A stretch of DNA of 64,000 bases from Spirodela intermedia (Eukaryota > Streptophyta > Magnoliopsida > Alismatales > Araceae). Location of the stretch: positions 10,162,327 through 10,226,326 of the forward strand of contig LR746272.1 of NCBI GenBank assembly GCA_902729315.2, written 5' to 3'. Shown here in pieces: positions 43,869-56,900 of the stretch (position 1 is its first letter; each line of letters starts with the position of its first letter). Below the pieces are notes generated by a model that did not search any database, was not told the DNA's origin, and saw only the letters and a program-made list of their open reading frames with translations. The position numbers and the translations under genes are program-made.

Positions 43869-46800
43869 ATGGCGGATCCAGGCGTTTCAGATGCGTCCGA
43901 TTCTGGTAAGAATGTTCTTAGCCCTTTCCCAATCATCCCGTGCCATGGTAGTTCCTGGTGTTCTTTCGGAAATTAAATTTTCTCTCATTTTGTTTTCTTT
44001 TCTCGCTCTTGTTCAGGTCCGGCTTGCAGTTTCTTTCGAAAACCGTCGAAGAGTAGAAACATCCGGAAACGGAAAGAGTTGGACGAGGAGGAAGAAGAAG
44101 AAGAGCGACAACCTTCCACCTTGCCACAAAAAGCGAAAAAGGCTCTAGTTCACGATAATAAGCTTCATTTCTCATCCGAGTCTGCCTCGTCCAGACGCCG
44201 TGCGACCACCGAGGAGGATGATGAGGCGACGGAATCATCATCCACCGCTTTCCAGTTTGAATCCTCCAAGGAGATCCAAGTCAACAACGATAGCGGTGCT
44301 ACGGCAATCCTAGAGACGGAGACCGCGTTTACCCATGATGCCCGGGCCATCCGCGAGAAAACTCTAAAACTAGCGGAGGAAAAGCTCAAGGGCCGTACGC
44401 GGCCTTCTGGGGACGACAAGCTCTACCGGGGGATACATGGATATATGGACCACAAGGCAGGATTCCGTAGGGAGCAGACAATCGCTGGTGAGAAGGCAGG
44501 CGGGGCCCATGGGCCTCTCCGTGCCCCGGTGCACATTAGGGTCTCTGCGCGATTCGATTACCAGCCGGACATATGTAAGGACTACAAGGAGACAGGATAC
44601 TGTGGCTACGGTGATTCGTGCAAGTTCATGCATGACAGAGGAGATTACAAAATGGGTTGGCAGCTGGAGCGAGAGTGGGATGAGTCGGAGAAGGCAAGGA
44701 AGAGGGCCTTGGCGCTTGGTGGTGGGGAAAATGACGAGGGTGGCATGGATGATGGGGACAGCGAAGATGATGATGCCTTGCCATTTGCCTGTTTCATATG
44801 CCGGGAGCCATTTGAGGATCCGGTTGTGACCAAGTGTAAACATTATTTCTGCGAGCATTGCGCCCTAAAGGTAGGAGAGTTCATTTGATTGAATCTCCTT
44901 TTCCTTCCCAGAATCAGAATTTAAAGGCTTTACCGTCATACAGAGGGTGATTACGTATAGATTGAATTTAGGTTATATGATCTCAGTAGATGGTAACTTC
45001 CTGCTAAGTAACTCTGTACTGTGTTTAATTTCTTGCTTTGGCTGTCACATTTTGTTTTTGGTGTACGGTTCTGGACTTCATTAATGAAAAATGCCTGCAC
45101 ATGTAACATAATAAGGAACCTTCAAAGGCTACCTCATTGGGGACGTGGCATGCACTATATTTACCATAGCATCGTGGCATCTTTGTTCATTATCAAATAC
45201 AAGATTGGGAATTAACTGAAGGTGGAATCCTTCCCCTGCAAATATTAGCCCAAAAGAATGCACTAATTTCTAACTTCCAGCTTGTTACCCTAATTAAACC
45301 AACTATTCTTTTAAGTGCCTATAATCCCTGAAAATATGATTTACGCTCTGTACCCCAGTCTTTCTGCCGTGTTTCTTTTAAAAACTGGCTTGCATATTTC
45401 TTATTCTCGAGAACCCTATCCAACAGAATCTTCGGACCCATCTACTGACTCTCCTTCCCTTCATGAAGTCCCTCGTAAGCATATGGAATGTAGTTCTTTC
45501 TTCCCGAGGGTTGAGGAAGCTTAACATATGATTATTTCTTCTCAAGGCTCGATGAGGCAAGGTGTCTGACGGAACATCACACTTTAGTTTTGAACTCTTG
45601 ACTCCATCTCATAGCTTCAAAATTACTGGTACAGATTGAAATAGGGGAAGCTGGGAAAAAAATTGGGCCTTGAATCCCCACAAGCAACAAAATCCAGAAT
45701 CTTCATGTTCACAACGATCGAAATAGAGGCTCCCTTCAATCCACTGCGGGTTCCTTGAATCCACAGAGAGAGAGAGAGAGAGAGAGAGCCCAGAATACTT
45801 TAGGTAGATGAAAAGAAGATTTTAATTCTTTTCAGAATTTGTTCTTCTTTCTGCAGTGTACGCCTCTTCAAATAGATAAAAACTAGTTGTAGGTCTGCTA
45901 AAAAAGAAGATCCGATAAGAAAATATGCCAACATATAAGATTTCCTTCATAAAAGAGAAAAATTACCACGGCTACGCAAGCAAATTTCATTTTGGGCCTT
46001 ATGAACCTTCTAAATTACTTAATGTAAATCTTATTTGCTTTTATCCTTTCGGACCTGCTGGACTGCGCCATTTAGGCCTTTTCAATTTATTGGGAATTTT
46101 TTCTACATCATAGAGACTCCAAAAATTGTAGCTAGCCACTGTTATTGTGGAAGATGGAACTTGTCCTTTTTGCTATGCTATTTTTGAGAGTGCTTTGTCT
46201 TCATTATTTGTACTTATACAATCTCTATCTAAGTTATCCTTCTGTTCTCTATCTTCTGTTGCTCATTAAATTTTTCAATCTTGTTCAAAATCTTTTTTAG
46301 TACTCGAAAGAGGAAATAGATGAGTGGTGTCACATATATTCTGAACTATGGAGCATAGGGTAGGGGATAAGTTATGTTAAAAGGGAGGTCAATCTTTTCC
46401 TTTTTCCTTGTTGGGAAAACTCTGACATCATTTGAAAAATATTTTTGAATGAAAACTGCCAATAGTTACTGTTGTGCTACTTTCCCGATGGGGATGCCTA
46501 GCAAGGGGACATGAAAATTTTCAATTTAGATCAGATCATATCAATCGTTTCAAATGATTCGTTGATTTAGGATATTTTAGGGAGCTAACTAGACGTCTGG
46601 ATTTCCCACTGTGCATCGGATGAACACCTTTATCAAGTGGCCATTTAGGTTTAGAGAGCCCATATATTTTTTATGATGTCGTAGTTGTGTCAGGTTCTCT
46701 TTTGTTCATTCTCACCATGACTGGGTCCCTTTAAAAAACAAACTGTGATTGTGTCCGTCCTGTCATTAGCCCATGAAGAGCGAAAGTGGCTATGGATTTT

Positions 46801-48164
46801 TTTCTAGACTTTTATTAGCCGAACAAAAGAGGAAGACAGATTAGTCAGAAAAACTCTGGTAAATTATGGGTTCGGATCATTGACTAGGCGAATAGAATTC
46901 ATACTTGTCCTTAAGATGCTAGCTTAACCATTGCGCATTTTACACTTCTGTTACTAGTTATTTACTTGCACAAGGATATATAGAAGAAGAGTGCTCTAGG
47001 CATACAATTTAATGAAAAAATTGTAGGGATATATTTTTAATTTCACACACCATTGCGCATGTGATGGTGGTTTACACTGGACATGTGAAGAAGAGTGATG
47101 CTCTAGGCATACAGTTCCTTTTGCTACCAAATTCTCAATGTGAACGTTTGTGACAATATGCCTTTACTCTTCTCCACTTGTTCTTGACAGCTTCCCCGTT
47201 CCATCTGGTCACTGTGACACTCTCTATACTGATTCTTTCCTCTCATCCCCTTCTCTGCTCCCTAATTTAGGGTATATACAGTAGAAAAGGCTTCTTATCT
47301 AGGAAATAATTTCTCCAATGTGGGAATAATGGCATTGGTCTTGAGATCCTTGTATTCAGGATGCATCGTTCTGTTAGTTTTTTAGGATTATCAACTGCGT
47401 GATCATTCAACATTATCAGCCTTTTACTAATGTGATTCGATTGTATCTTTTGAAGATGTGGTTAAAACAACATGCCATTAATTAATAAGAAAATAAGTAT
47501 TCATCAGCTTGTACTATTTCCCTATCCTCCCCCAGAGTGCACATCGGAGAAACCACCCTGCTACAAACTGTAAACCCTCTGCTTCTGTTCAACGTAGCTC
47601 AGCTCAGTAGCCTGCCACAGAATCTCCCATTACAATCCTGAACATGGTCTAATCCATTGATCTGGTGTGAGTGAAGCTGGCTTTGTCTCTGCAGCTGTTG
47701 CACGTTCCTTTGATCTATCTCCGTATCTACCTTCTCCTCTGAAGCAAGACAACCATAACCATCCAAGAAGAAACCTGGAATTTTGGTAGCACGTATATGT
47801 ATTCAGTTCACCTGCAGTTCTTCGCTTTGAGTCACACTAAATGTCCAGAATGTTTTCCTTTGGTGCCTGAGCTTGTTATCCAGTTGATATGAACATGTCT
47901 TCTCCCGTGGATGGTGCTGCATAGAACTCTCTCCGAATAACTTTCATTGATTTCGCTCTCACTTTCGTTCAAGATTCTTTTCTGGATCTGGCTCGGGCAT
48001 AACGAGTCACCTTCAGAGTAGAGTGATGGATGAGTAATACTTGTTATTTATGATCATTGCAGCACTACCAGCGGAGCAAGAAGTGCTTCGTCTGCAACCA
48101 GCCGACCCTGGGCATCTTCAATACCGCCCATGAGATCAAGAAGAGGATGGCTGAAAGCAAATAG
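43869..48164 (+). CDS. CCCH and RING zinc-finger protein (RNF113A/Cwc24 type)
   Basis: Homologues of this family are spliceosome-associated (Cwc24) and ubiquitin-ligase-like (RNF113A); nuclear action is inferred. Three exons join in frame (330 residues): 43869-43905, 44017-44870, 48063-48164. An N-terminal basic/acidic stretch is followed by [15 protein letters not shown] and by a CCCH finger with CX8CX5CX3H spacing at about residue 198 ([16 protein letters not shown]). The C3HC4 RING starts near residue 270 ([18 protein letters not shown]) and finishes in the last exon ([13 protein letters not shown]). The order and spacing match the family, whose members are about 330-345 residues. The 3.2 kb intron (44871-48062) splits the RING. 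It contains a (GA)n tract at about 45770-45789 and no gene I recognise. Confidence 0.94.
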
Positions 48165-48701
48165 ACCGCTGGCAAGAATGTACGCTTCTTCTTCTTCTTC
48201 TTCTTCTTCTTCTTCTTCTGCTGGTCAAATGGAGATCCCTGTGGAGTCTCTCTCTCTTGGTGTTCTTCGTCCATAGGAAATTGATCTTGCTATTTGGGTT
48301 GTTGCTTTCAGTTCAATCCTTGGTAGGACACCATCACTTATCTGCTACTGGTTCAGAAGGCCCTATGCCCGATCCTGCCTGCCCTGATCATGCTTCTTAT
48401 TCAGTGTTGGGGTCAATTAGTCAACTGGGCTAGTCAATTGATCATGTTTTTTTTCTAATTATAAGTTAATTGAGAAATTTAGTCTATCCCGATGATTCCA
48501 CAACTTTCCTGACCTAGAGCTTGCGTCATTATAAAACCCTGTTATGAAAAATATCTGATTCGTTATATAATAACATTTTTTTTTGCCAAGTGCCCGCACA
48601 TCTTATTATTTGAAAATACAATAATAATCAACCTAATTTATGTTACTCGCTTTATGATAATTGTAAAGAAGAATCTGCGTATACGGTGGAAGAGAGGGAG
48701 A

Positions 48702-48758
<57 letters not shown>

Positions 48759-49990
48759 GAACTCACTTTGAAGATGCCCACATGCAGGCGACTTCCGCGT
48801 TGTGGAACATCGTTCAACAAGTTATTTACTAATTATTACCCACTTTTCAAATCAAAGAGAAGATGTTCCTTCATTTTAATCTCTCATTCGCATGATCGAG
48901 CACAGAGAAGACGTGCTGAGGAACAGAGGAGGCCCGAGAGAGAGCACTGCTTACAGCGGGGCCTCCTTTCATCCTGTTCCCCTAGCCGACAGATTCCTGC
49001 TCTTCTCCCAGTCTTCCCCCCCCCCTCTTTCTTCTTCCTTTTTCTCGGGAGACCTCTCTAGCTTGTAGCCCGCACTGGAGCATCGAGTCCGAGGTCGTCT
49101 TCTCCCCTCAAACTCTTCTAGCAGCCGCCAGACAGCGAGCAGTGCCGGACCCATGTTCTTCCTCGAGGCGTCGACTCAGGGACCAGGCACGTGGTGAGGG
49201 GACTTGTGGGGCCCGGAGTGCGAAGAAGAATCTCTCATCGTGCGAGGCGAGCTCTGGGTGGCTCCGTCTTTTCTGCAGGAGTGGCCTTTATTCCGCGTCC
49301 CACCCACAACCCCTGGTTCGCCGCCTCCGCCGGCTGCGTCGTCTTCTTTACACGCCGGCCCACACAGTCGAGGCGAGCAGCGGAAGACACGAAGCCTCCC
49401 ACGTGGTTTCATTGAATGGCTTGTCGCTAGCCATGGCGGCCCGTCGCGGGGCTGGGTGACAAGAGATTATCGACAGGATCCTGCTTTAGACCTCTGCTTT
49501 GAAGTATAATTGTCGTATCATTTTCCCACCTTTACCACCGCCGCCGCCGCCGCCGCATTCACCCCCCCAGATCGTCTGGGTCTTTCCCGTTGGAGCCTCC
49601 CTTCGGAGCTCAAGGTGGAAGCTCCGCTCTGGACCCCTCCCTATATTGGGATCCTCTCCTCCCGCATTGAAGCTCGCTTTGGCGCCTTCTCCTTGGTGGG
49701 CTGCCACAGTTGGATCGTGGAAGGTTTTCGGGACAGAGGCTGTCGCCATTGAAGGTCTGCTCATCTGCCGGGCCTCCACCAGTTAACTCGTAGCCTTCTT
49801 TTCCGTGCGCTGTCCGCTCAAAGAGACCAGGGCGAGCTCAACTGTCGCCCGACTGGTGACGGGTTAGGTTTTGCTGGTTCGTGGGTCTTGCAGGTCCTCA
49901 GCCTCTGTGAAGCTCGCATTCGACTCTTCTTCTCTGCATTCTCCACCCGGGGTCCCGAAGGAGACGGCGCGGCCTCTCTGTGAGGTAAAA
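48165..49990. other. Intergenic region upstream of the polygalacturonase gene
   Basis: Begins with the RNF113-like 3' UTR, where (CTT)n at 48185-48219 starts 21 nt after the stop. (GA)n lies at 48705-48755. The stretch 48,900-49,990 is GC-rich and probably holds the polygalacturonase promoter and 5' UTR. No coding exon recognised. Confidence 0.6.
48705..48755. repeat. (GA)n microsatellite
   Basis: About 50 bases of perfect GA repeat upstream of the polygalacturonase gene. Confidence 0.95.
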
Positions 49991-52296
49991 ATGTGGCAAC
50001 GTTCCTTCCTCGCGGCTTTCTTGCTCTGGTTCCTGTCCTCCCGATGGGCGCCCGCGGCGGAGGCGGCGCCGGCGACGTGCTCCGGGATCGTGCGGATGAA
50101 GGGCCGGGCGGAGGCAATATCCATCATCGACTTCGGAGGGGTCGGGGACGGCAAGACGCTGAACACCTGGGCCTTTCGGAAGGCCATCTACCGGATCCAG
50201 CACCTCCGAAAACGCGGCGGCACGCTGCTGTACGTTCCTCAGGGCGTGTGGCTCACGGGGAGCTTCAATCTCACCAGCCACATGACCCTGTTCCTCGCCA
50301 AGGGCGCCGTCATCAGGGCTACCCAGGTCGACTATATTCTCTCCCTCTCGTCCCTCCCTACCTGCTCCGCCATTAACATATTTCAGGGCCCCCACGGTCG
50401 TCTGGGGGCTCTTCTTCCTCGCCATACATCGCCCCCGCCGGACTTTGATGTCATCGTCTCCGTGTCTCCATTAGGATCCCCAGATTTTCTTGCCTCCGCC
50501 ATGATTCGCCGTCGCACGGCGAGCGTAGAGAATCCGGGTACTGTGTCTTCTTCTTGCTCCTCATCTCGACAGCTGCGTGGGAAGGGTCTCCGCACATTCT
50601 TGCAATTTTTGAAAAATGGAGTCAACCCACCTGAATCTCGGGTTGAAGTCAGATCCTCTGTCCGAATTCTGTGAATTGTTTCATATTTGGGATCATTCAT
50701 CCTCCGTTCATTGCTTCTCCCAAGGAGGTCCAAAGTCTCCCCTTTTTCAGGGTAGAAATCAAACTCTTGTATTTGCATTGACTTATTGAACCATCTTCAA
50801 CGCATCCGTCTCCAGGACACCATGGGCTGGCCTCTGATAGATCCCTTGCCATCTTACGGAAGAGGCAGGGAGCTGCCCGGAGGAAGATACGTCAGTCTGA
50901 TTCATGGTGGTGGCGTGCGCGACGTGATCATAACAGGTGCGTCCAGATTACCCTCTTCTTACATTGATCGCCTGCTCACAGTCTGTTTAGCAGTCTAAAC
51001 CTTTTGACTTTCCGTATATCGTCGACGACCTGCTGGTTGTTCGAGTAGTTGACGATTTTCGTACGTTTTTTTGGCCGAAGATCTCGTGACCTCGGATCTT
51101 TTCGCGTCGCTCTTTCGTAATTCAAACGGTTCTGGAATGATATACGGCTTGAATATTCTCGATTACGCCGCCAAAAAGTCAAAGCTTGCCGACACGAGGG
51201 CTGAGCTGAAAGAAATCTGTTCTTTGTGAGCAGGTGAGAATGGGACCATCGACGGCCAGGGTGATGTGTGGTGGAACATGTGGAGGCAGAGGTCCCTTCG
51301 CTTCACGAGACCTAATCTCGTGGAGTTCGTTCATTCCAGAGACATCATTATCTCTAATGTGGTCCTGCTGGACTCCCCTTTCTGGAACATCCACCCTGTT
51401 TACTGCAGGTGAGCTCCCCCCCCCCCAAGAACACCCATGATCATCTGCCCTAATCATGCAGTATAGATAACTCGTGGGGTGGGGTTGTTCTTGCTCCTTT
51501 TTCATGCAGCAACGTGGTGGTGAGATTTGTGACGATACTGGCGCCCAGGGATTCCCCGAATACCGATGGAATTGACCCAGGTCTCCAGATTCTGCCGTTT
51601 TTTATTTTCTTTCTTGGCTTTCTGGTTCAGAAATTTGATTTTCTTTGCTCTGCAGATTCGAGCTCCGAGGTCTGCATAGAGGACTGCTTCATCTCCACCG
51701 GGGACGATCTGGTGGCGGTGAAGAGCGGGTGGGACGAGTACGGCATAGCCTACGGCAGACCGAGCTCAGAAATCACCGTGAGGCGCATAACCGGCTCCTC
51801 CCCCTTCGCCGGAATCGCCGTCGGCAGCGAGACCTCCGGGGGGGTGAAGAACATCCTCGTGGAGCACATCACCCTCTTCGACGTGGGCATCGGCGTCCAC
51901 GTGAAGACCAACGCCGGCAGAGGAGGGTACATCAAGAACGTGACCATCTCCGACGTGAGCGTCAGCGGCGCCCGCAAGGGGCTGCGCATCGCGGGCGACG
52001 TCGGCGACCACCCGGACGACGGCTACGACCCCGCCGCCGTGCCGGCGGTGGACGGCGTGACGATCAGGAACGTGTGGGGGGAGAAGATCCTGCAACCGGG
52101 CTCCATCGAGGGAATCAAGAACGCGCCTTTCACCCGCGTTTGCCTCTCCAACGTCAAGCTCTTTGGGGAGGGCCCCGGGGAGGTCCCCTGGAAGTGCGGC
52201 GCCGTCACCGGCGCCGCCCTCGGGGTGCAGCCGGGGCCCTGCCCGGACCTCACTGCCACCGCCGACGCCATGGGATTCTGCTCGGGAGCCTTCTGA
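49991..52296 (+). CDS. GH28 polygalacturonase-like protein
   Basis: Predicted secreted pectin-acting enzyme. Five exons join in frame (447 residues): 49991-50326, 50816-50936, 51234-51408, 51510-51580, 51656-52296. I chose the ATG at 49991 because a signal peptide follows at once (MWQRSFLAAFLLWFLSSRWA); the frame is open upstream. Motifs: IDFGGVGDGKTLNT, LIHGGGVRDVIITG, NGTIDGQGDVWWNMW, PFWNIHPVYCSNVVV, SPNTDGIDP (about 228), STGDDLVAVKSG (about 249), GIAVGSETSGGV (about 286) and HVKTNAGRGGYI (about 315). The Asp motifs are intact. Where classical polygalacturonases have the catalytic-His GHG motif this has GSE, and the RIK motif is HVK. This matches a plant GH28 subgroup whose activity is less certain. 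The C-terminal end is Cys-containing (KCGAVTG, FCSGAF). Confidence 0.93.
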
Positions 52297-52822
52297 TCAA
52301 GAATTCAACGGCGCGTGCGCAGGATCAACGCCGTGGGATGATTATTCTGTTTGTATCTCCTGAACAGGCTGTGTACTTGTCTGCTTCTGCCAATCGGATC
52401 GGAAAAGTCAATCAATCTTCTCCTGGTGAATCTACCGACCCACGCGGGAGATCACACCTTCTGGTTCCCCAGATCCAGCAGCCTCCTTCTGGGTAATCAT
52501 CCAGTCTTCGTCTTCGTTATGATCATTCAACAAAGGCGGAAGCTTTGCGAATCATTGATTGTTTCATCAAAGCGAAGTATATGTATATCTATATCGTGAT
52601 GTTTATTCCATAAAAACAACATACGCTGCAGCCGCAGCTAGAAAACGGGGAGGCCTCATGATCTCCGCCGATATGTTCTGTCCACATACAGCAAGCAGAG
52701 ACCACCCAAATCTGGTGGAAATAATAATTACACAGGTAGAGAATGATGGGGATGATGAGGATGATGAGGATGAACCGTATGTTATAGGGCTGTGTAATCG
52801 AACCCGTTACATGTGATCCCCC
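52297..52822. other. Convergent intergenic region
   Basis: Separates the polygalacturonase and secreted-protein genes. It holds a short GAT repeat near 52745-52772 and presumably both 3' UTRs. No gene seen. Confidence 0.6.
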
Positions 52823-53353
52823 TCAGATGCGGCGGTTCAGGACGTTCCAGAAGTGCTTCCTCAACGCGCCGTGCTCGGTATCTCGAGGGGAGTGGCGGAA
52901 CTCGCGGGGAGCACCCAACTCCTTGTGCTTCATCAGATCAGAGAGCGAGATCTCGCCCATGTCCTTCCACTCGCCGCCACCGGTCTTTCTCCCTAGGAAG
53001 CCCCGCCGGCCGAGGTGAATTCGGCGCATCTCCTCGCCGGAGATGACCATGTCGTCGCCGAACGGGACGATCAATCCCCGGTGGAAGCGGCGCCGCCCGT
53101 GCTGGCAGTGGTGCCCGGGGCGGCCGTGGATTGGGATTGGGCGGTCGGTCAAGCGCAGGCCCTCGGCCGGGAAGCCGCGGACGATCGGGATGAAGCTCGA
53201 GTCGATGGGCACCTGCTCCTCCGTGGTGCGTGGCTCGAAGGTCGCGAAGGAGTGTTCGTCGGCGCCGGCGGCCTCCACCGCTGGAAGCTGAGCGGCGGTG
53301 GAGAGTACGAAGAGGGAGAGGAAGACGATGACGACGATCGCATGCCTGGCCAT
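52823..53353 (-). CDS. Small secreted basic protein, family not recognised
   Basis: A single-exon frame of 176 residues. The ATG at 53353 begins MARHAIVVIVFLSLFVLSTA, a clear signal peptide; the frame is open a little further upstream, but only with non-ATG codons. The mature part is rich in Arg, His and Gly, with PIHGRPGHHCQHGRRRFHRG in the middle and FLGRKTGGGEWKDMGEISLS later, and ends FWNVLNRRI. It has one Cys, no membrane span after the signal peptide and no domain I know. The opposite strand has a long open frame here, which I take as a shadow of high GC. It may be an apoplastic protein or a precursor of short basic peptides; that is inference. Confidence 0.65.
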   Translation of the reverse strand: MARHAIVVIVFLSLFVLSTAAQLPAVEAAGADEHSFATFEPRTTEEQVPIDSSFIPIVRGFPAEGLRLTDRPIPIHGRPGHHCQHGRRRFHRGLIVPFGDDMVISGEEMRRIHLGRRGFLGRKTGGGEWKDMGEISLSDLMKHKELGAPREFRHSPRDTEHGALRKHFWNVLNRRI

Positions 53354-53974
53354 GGCTTCGATGGGGATCAACGCGAGAGAGAGAGAGAGAAAGAGAGAGA
53401 AAGATAGAGAGAGAGATACCGTGGGCTCTCAGGCAGTCGTTTTACCCTGTCAAGAGGACCCAATATTTTTATTCCCCTAAAATCTCGTAGCGTGCACCGC
53501 AATGGAGAGCGGAGACGGCGTTGACTTTTGTAAACGCGTTCAAACTAGACGCACAATGAGAGGCATCATATCCGAGAGACATGCACCATTGACCGAGACT
53601 TATTAGCCTTAATTATCGCTAGTCCATACAGATAAATACGCAATAAATCGATGGGCCGCCTTCTATTATTGCACGCCTAGACTAATTAGTAGAAATTATC
53701 GTATAATAATTTCCTACGACCTCATCTTACGGAAAACAGAGGGACCGAAGAGAACTGGTCAAACCCATCTAAGCCGACCTCAGCTAAGAAGATTTTGCGT
53801 TTACTAGCAGAGCATCAGGTCAAGAAGAAGGCAGGTCAACTAGAGGTACCTGCTGCCGTTGAGGCTTCCATGGCGGATAATTTCCCTCGAGTTTGACGCG
53901 AGATAAAAAAAAGTAAAATACGGGCATAAGTTATCTCGGGTTCAACATGAGATAGAAGTCAACCAAGGGGGAGT
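53354..53974. other. Intergenic region with (GA)n, upstream of the secreted-protein gene
   Basis: A GA-rich tract at about 53375-53417 lies just upstream of the secreted-protein ATG, probably in its 5' UTR. The rest is AT-richer promoter and PTB 3' flank. Confidence 0.6.
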
Positions 53975-56900
53975 TCAGTACGGCCGTCCGAAGGGGAAGT
54001 GCGGCGGTTGACCGGCCTGCGGAGGCATCGGCATGCCCCCGGGGAAGGCGTACATCTGACCGTGCATGTGGGAAGTTCCTACTTCCCAGCCGCCCGGGTG
54101 GAGTCTGTGACCCATTCCTCCAAAGGCGGAAGCTTGAGGGACGCCGCCGTACTGGGAGCCGACGGGCTCGAGGGAAGGATGGGGCTGATGCCCCAGAATG
54201 GAAGGCTGGCCGCCGGGCGTGGCAGAGCCCTGGATCGTGTAGTCTCTTCCCCTGTCATTGTTCGTCTGAGAGAGGCGATTCACAAGAAACCCATGTTATC
54301 TCCACAGGGAACTCGATGAACTGGATCGATATGGCGATCTTCTACTTCGTTCAAACCAAAAAAAAAAAAAAAAAAAAACACTAAGAACAAGCTAGTGATC
54401 CTCGCACAAGAAGTAAGCCTCAATCATGGACGTCTGCAGACAATAATATCAGAATAAATCGCAGCGGGAAATCCAGAACTGAACTGGGCAATCTAAGATT
54501 TTCGCATGAAGACTACATAAACAGGAATTGAAGCGAAAAGTGAAACAAAAATGTCAGAAGGGAAAAAATTTCGGAAAGAAATGTGATACTAGACACTTGA
54601 AAAACTTAAACTTTTTGCATCTCAATCGCCTCCAATGGGAAATGATCTCTGAAGTTGCAAACCCTTTCTATATCCATTCATAGATTTTTTTTAAAAAGGA
54701 GGACATAATGAGCCGCACGTCTGATCTTTCATTACAAACTAAGAAACATATTTCGGGTTTACCCAATAGTGTTCTACAGCCAAAATGGTGAGACTTTGAT
54801 GGTCAAATCATGCTCTAGAAGATTCCGGGGCATGAGTTAATTCAATTGTGATGGTACCAGAAAATCTAACAAAGGTCAACGGATGAAGACAAGGATGCAC
54901 TATGGACCGCAACATGAACAGCTTTGTCTGTAATGACGAGACTTCTCAGCTAGCATATAGCAACCCAATAACCATATGCACAGCCGTCATGCCCTGGGGA
55001 TTGGATCATTCAAACGTTGATGCAAAAGAATCACAAAGACAACATTCCACTGTCCACAATCGCAGGATGTATATTCATTACAGAGAAAATCACAGAAATC
55101 ATGGGGAATACAGAGAAGAAATAGATAGCGAGACACGTAGTGCACCTGGATATTAAGATCAGTATGGCACGAATAGGCAAGATGAATCCTGCAAAAGCCA
55201 CCGTCATAGATGCAATGACCTTCGAGAGAATTTTTTGCAGCAGTTGCCGTCGGTATGTCTGCATATTAGAAACCAATAACATATCACACAAGTATGCATC
55301 AACCCTCAGAGAATACCCGCTACAATGGAAAACAATTGAGCAATGAAACTTAGATATGCATTCTTTAAAGTTGGAATATCATCATCGTCATTGTGAGAAT
55401 TCTATTTCTCATCATCACTCTGAGACTAATCACATCAAAAAGAAGAAAGAAGAAAGGAACACAAAGATAAGGTTAAAAAAATCTTAAGACGCTTTCCTTC
55501 TGAGACTGCTGCCCACCTCCTTAACCTGTCATATTTTTAATGGCGTCAGCCATTTCCCCTGCACTATCAACCAATTTAACCAATCTAACCTCGCCTGAGA
55601 ATTCTATTTCTCATCATCACTGTGAGATTAATCACATCAAGAAGAAGAAGAAGAAAGGAACACAAAGACAAGGTTACAAAAGCTTAAGTCCCTTTCCTTC
55701 TGAGACTGCTGCCCACCTCCTTACCCTGTCATCTTTTTAATGATGTCAGCCATTTCCCTGCATATCAACAATCTAACCTCGCCTAAATTCCGACCAGACA
55801 GCAACTGATCCGAGAACTTACGGTTCTCATATCATCGTCCTCATGATCTGCCAAAGCAGCCTGAGGTTCTCACAATTGTTTAGCAGACCAACATGCACCA
55901 GAGGATGCCTTCCCTCTTTTGATATGAGAGCTACAAAAGTTCATCCAAAACATTTGATTGTACCAACTGTTGCAGCCAATATGTTGGCTTTAGTAACCCC
56001 CCAGGACTGCAACAGAGGGCATTTAGGAAAAAGCCAATCCCCACGATTCAAAACCTTCAAAAACCGCAAATCATCTTTCATGATTATCTTTCCCTAGACA
56101 AAGATCTTTCTGATCTGTTCCAAATTTCGCAGTTCAACTTGCATTGGCAGGGCTATTTTAGGTATAACAGATCTTCACGGGAAAGCCAAAATTGAAATAC
56201 AGTCGACACTTCGTTGAACTGTGCAGCTGGAGTGTTTCCTAAACACATTCAGTCCGGTTCGTACAGCCTGGAACCTGCTGTTTTCTTTTATCTAACGTAA
56301 CCAAAGAAAAAAAAACAATTCAATTCTCTGTACGCAGGAAGAGAGCAGAAGCTTTATATATTACCCAAGACATTGCTTTTAGCATAAAAATCAAAAAATA
56401 AAAACTAAAAAAGTTAGGTATAAATCTGTTTAATGTCGAACACCGGCCATAAGACTGTAATATCCAACAGCTGGCCCAGTCCCTTATGCTCTAAGGAAAT
56501 GGCAACTGATGAGATCTTACCAGGATATTGAATTAATGCCTGGAAACCAGCATTCTTTTCAAAAATTGCGATCTTGTGGACAGGACCAAATGCAGAAAAG
56601 ACCTGTTGGCGAAACGATACGGGCTAATCAGGTTAAATGACTAAGGAAAATTCGGTATTAGAGGAATTGATGCAACTACCGTATGAAGAACATCAATGCT
56701 AACAGCAAATTGCATGTCCTCAATGGATGCAAGGAGTACATTGCTCTCTGGTTCCTGTTTCTTGCCTTCAGTGCCAAGACCAAACTGCGGTAATAAAAAA
56801 AATATCGCAGTAAAGCAATTGTACAGTGACAACAGGAGAAATCCACTAACATCTAAAACAGATCTTCTTGACAGTCTATCCACAGATATTCACCTGGCCG

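Noticed and set aside
51645-52496. 283-residue plus-strand open frame
   Set aside because: Out-of-frame shadow of the last polygalacturonase exon; Arg-rich translation typical of shifted GC-rich code.
53015-53407. Plus-strand 130-residue frame opposite the secreted-protein gene
   Set aside because: No signal peptide or domain; the minus-strand frame has an ATG followed by a clear signal peptide.
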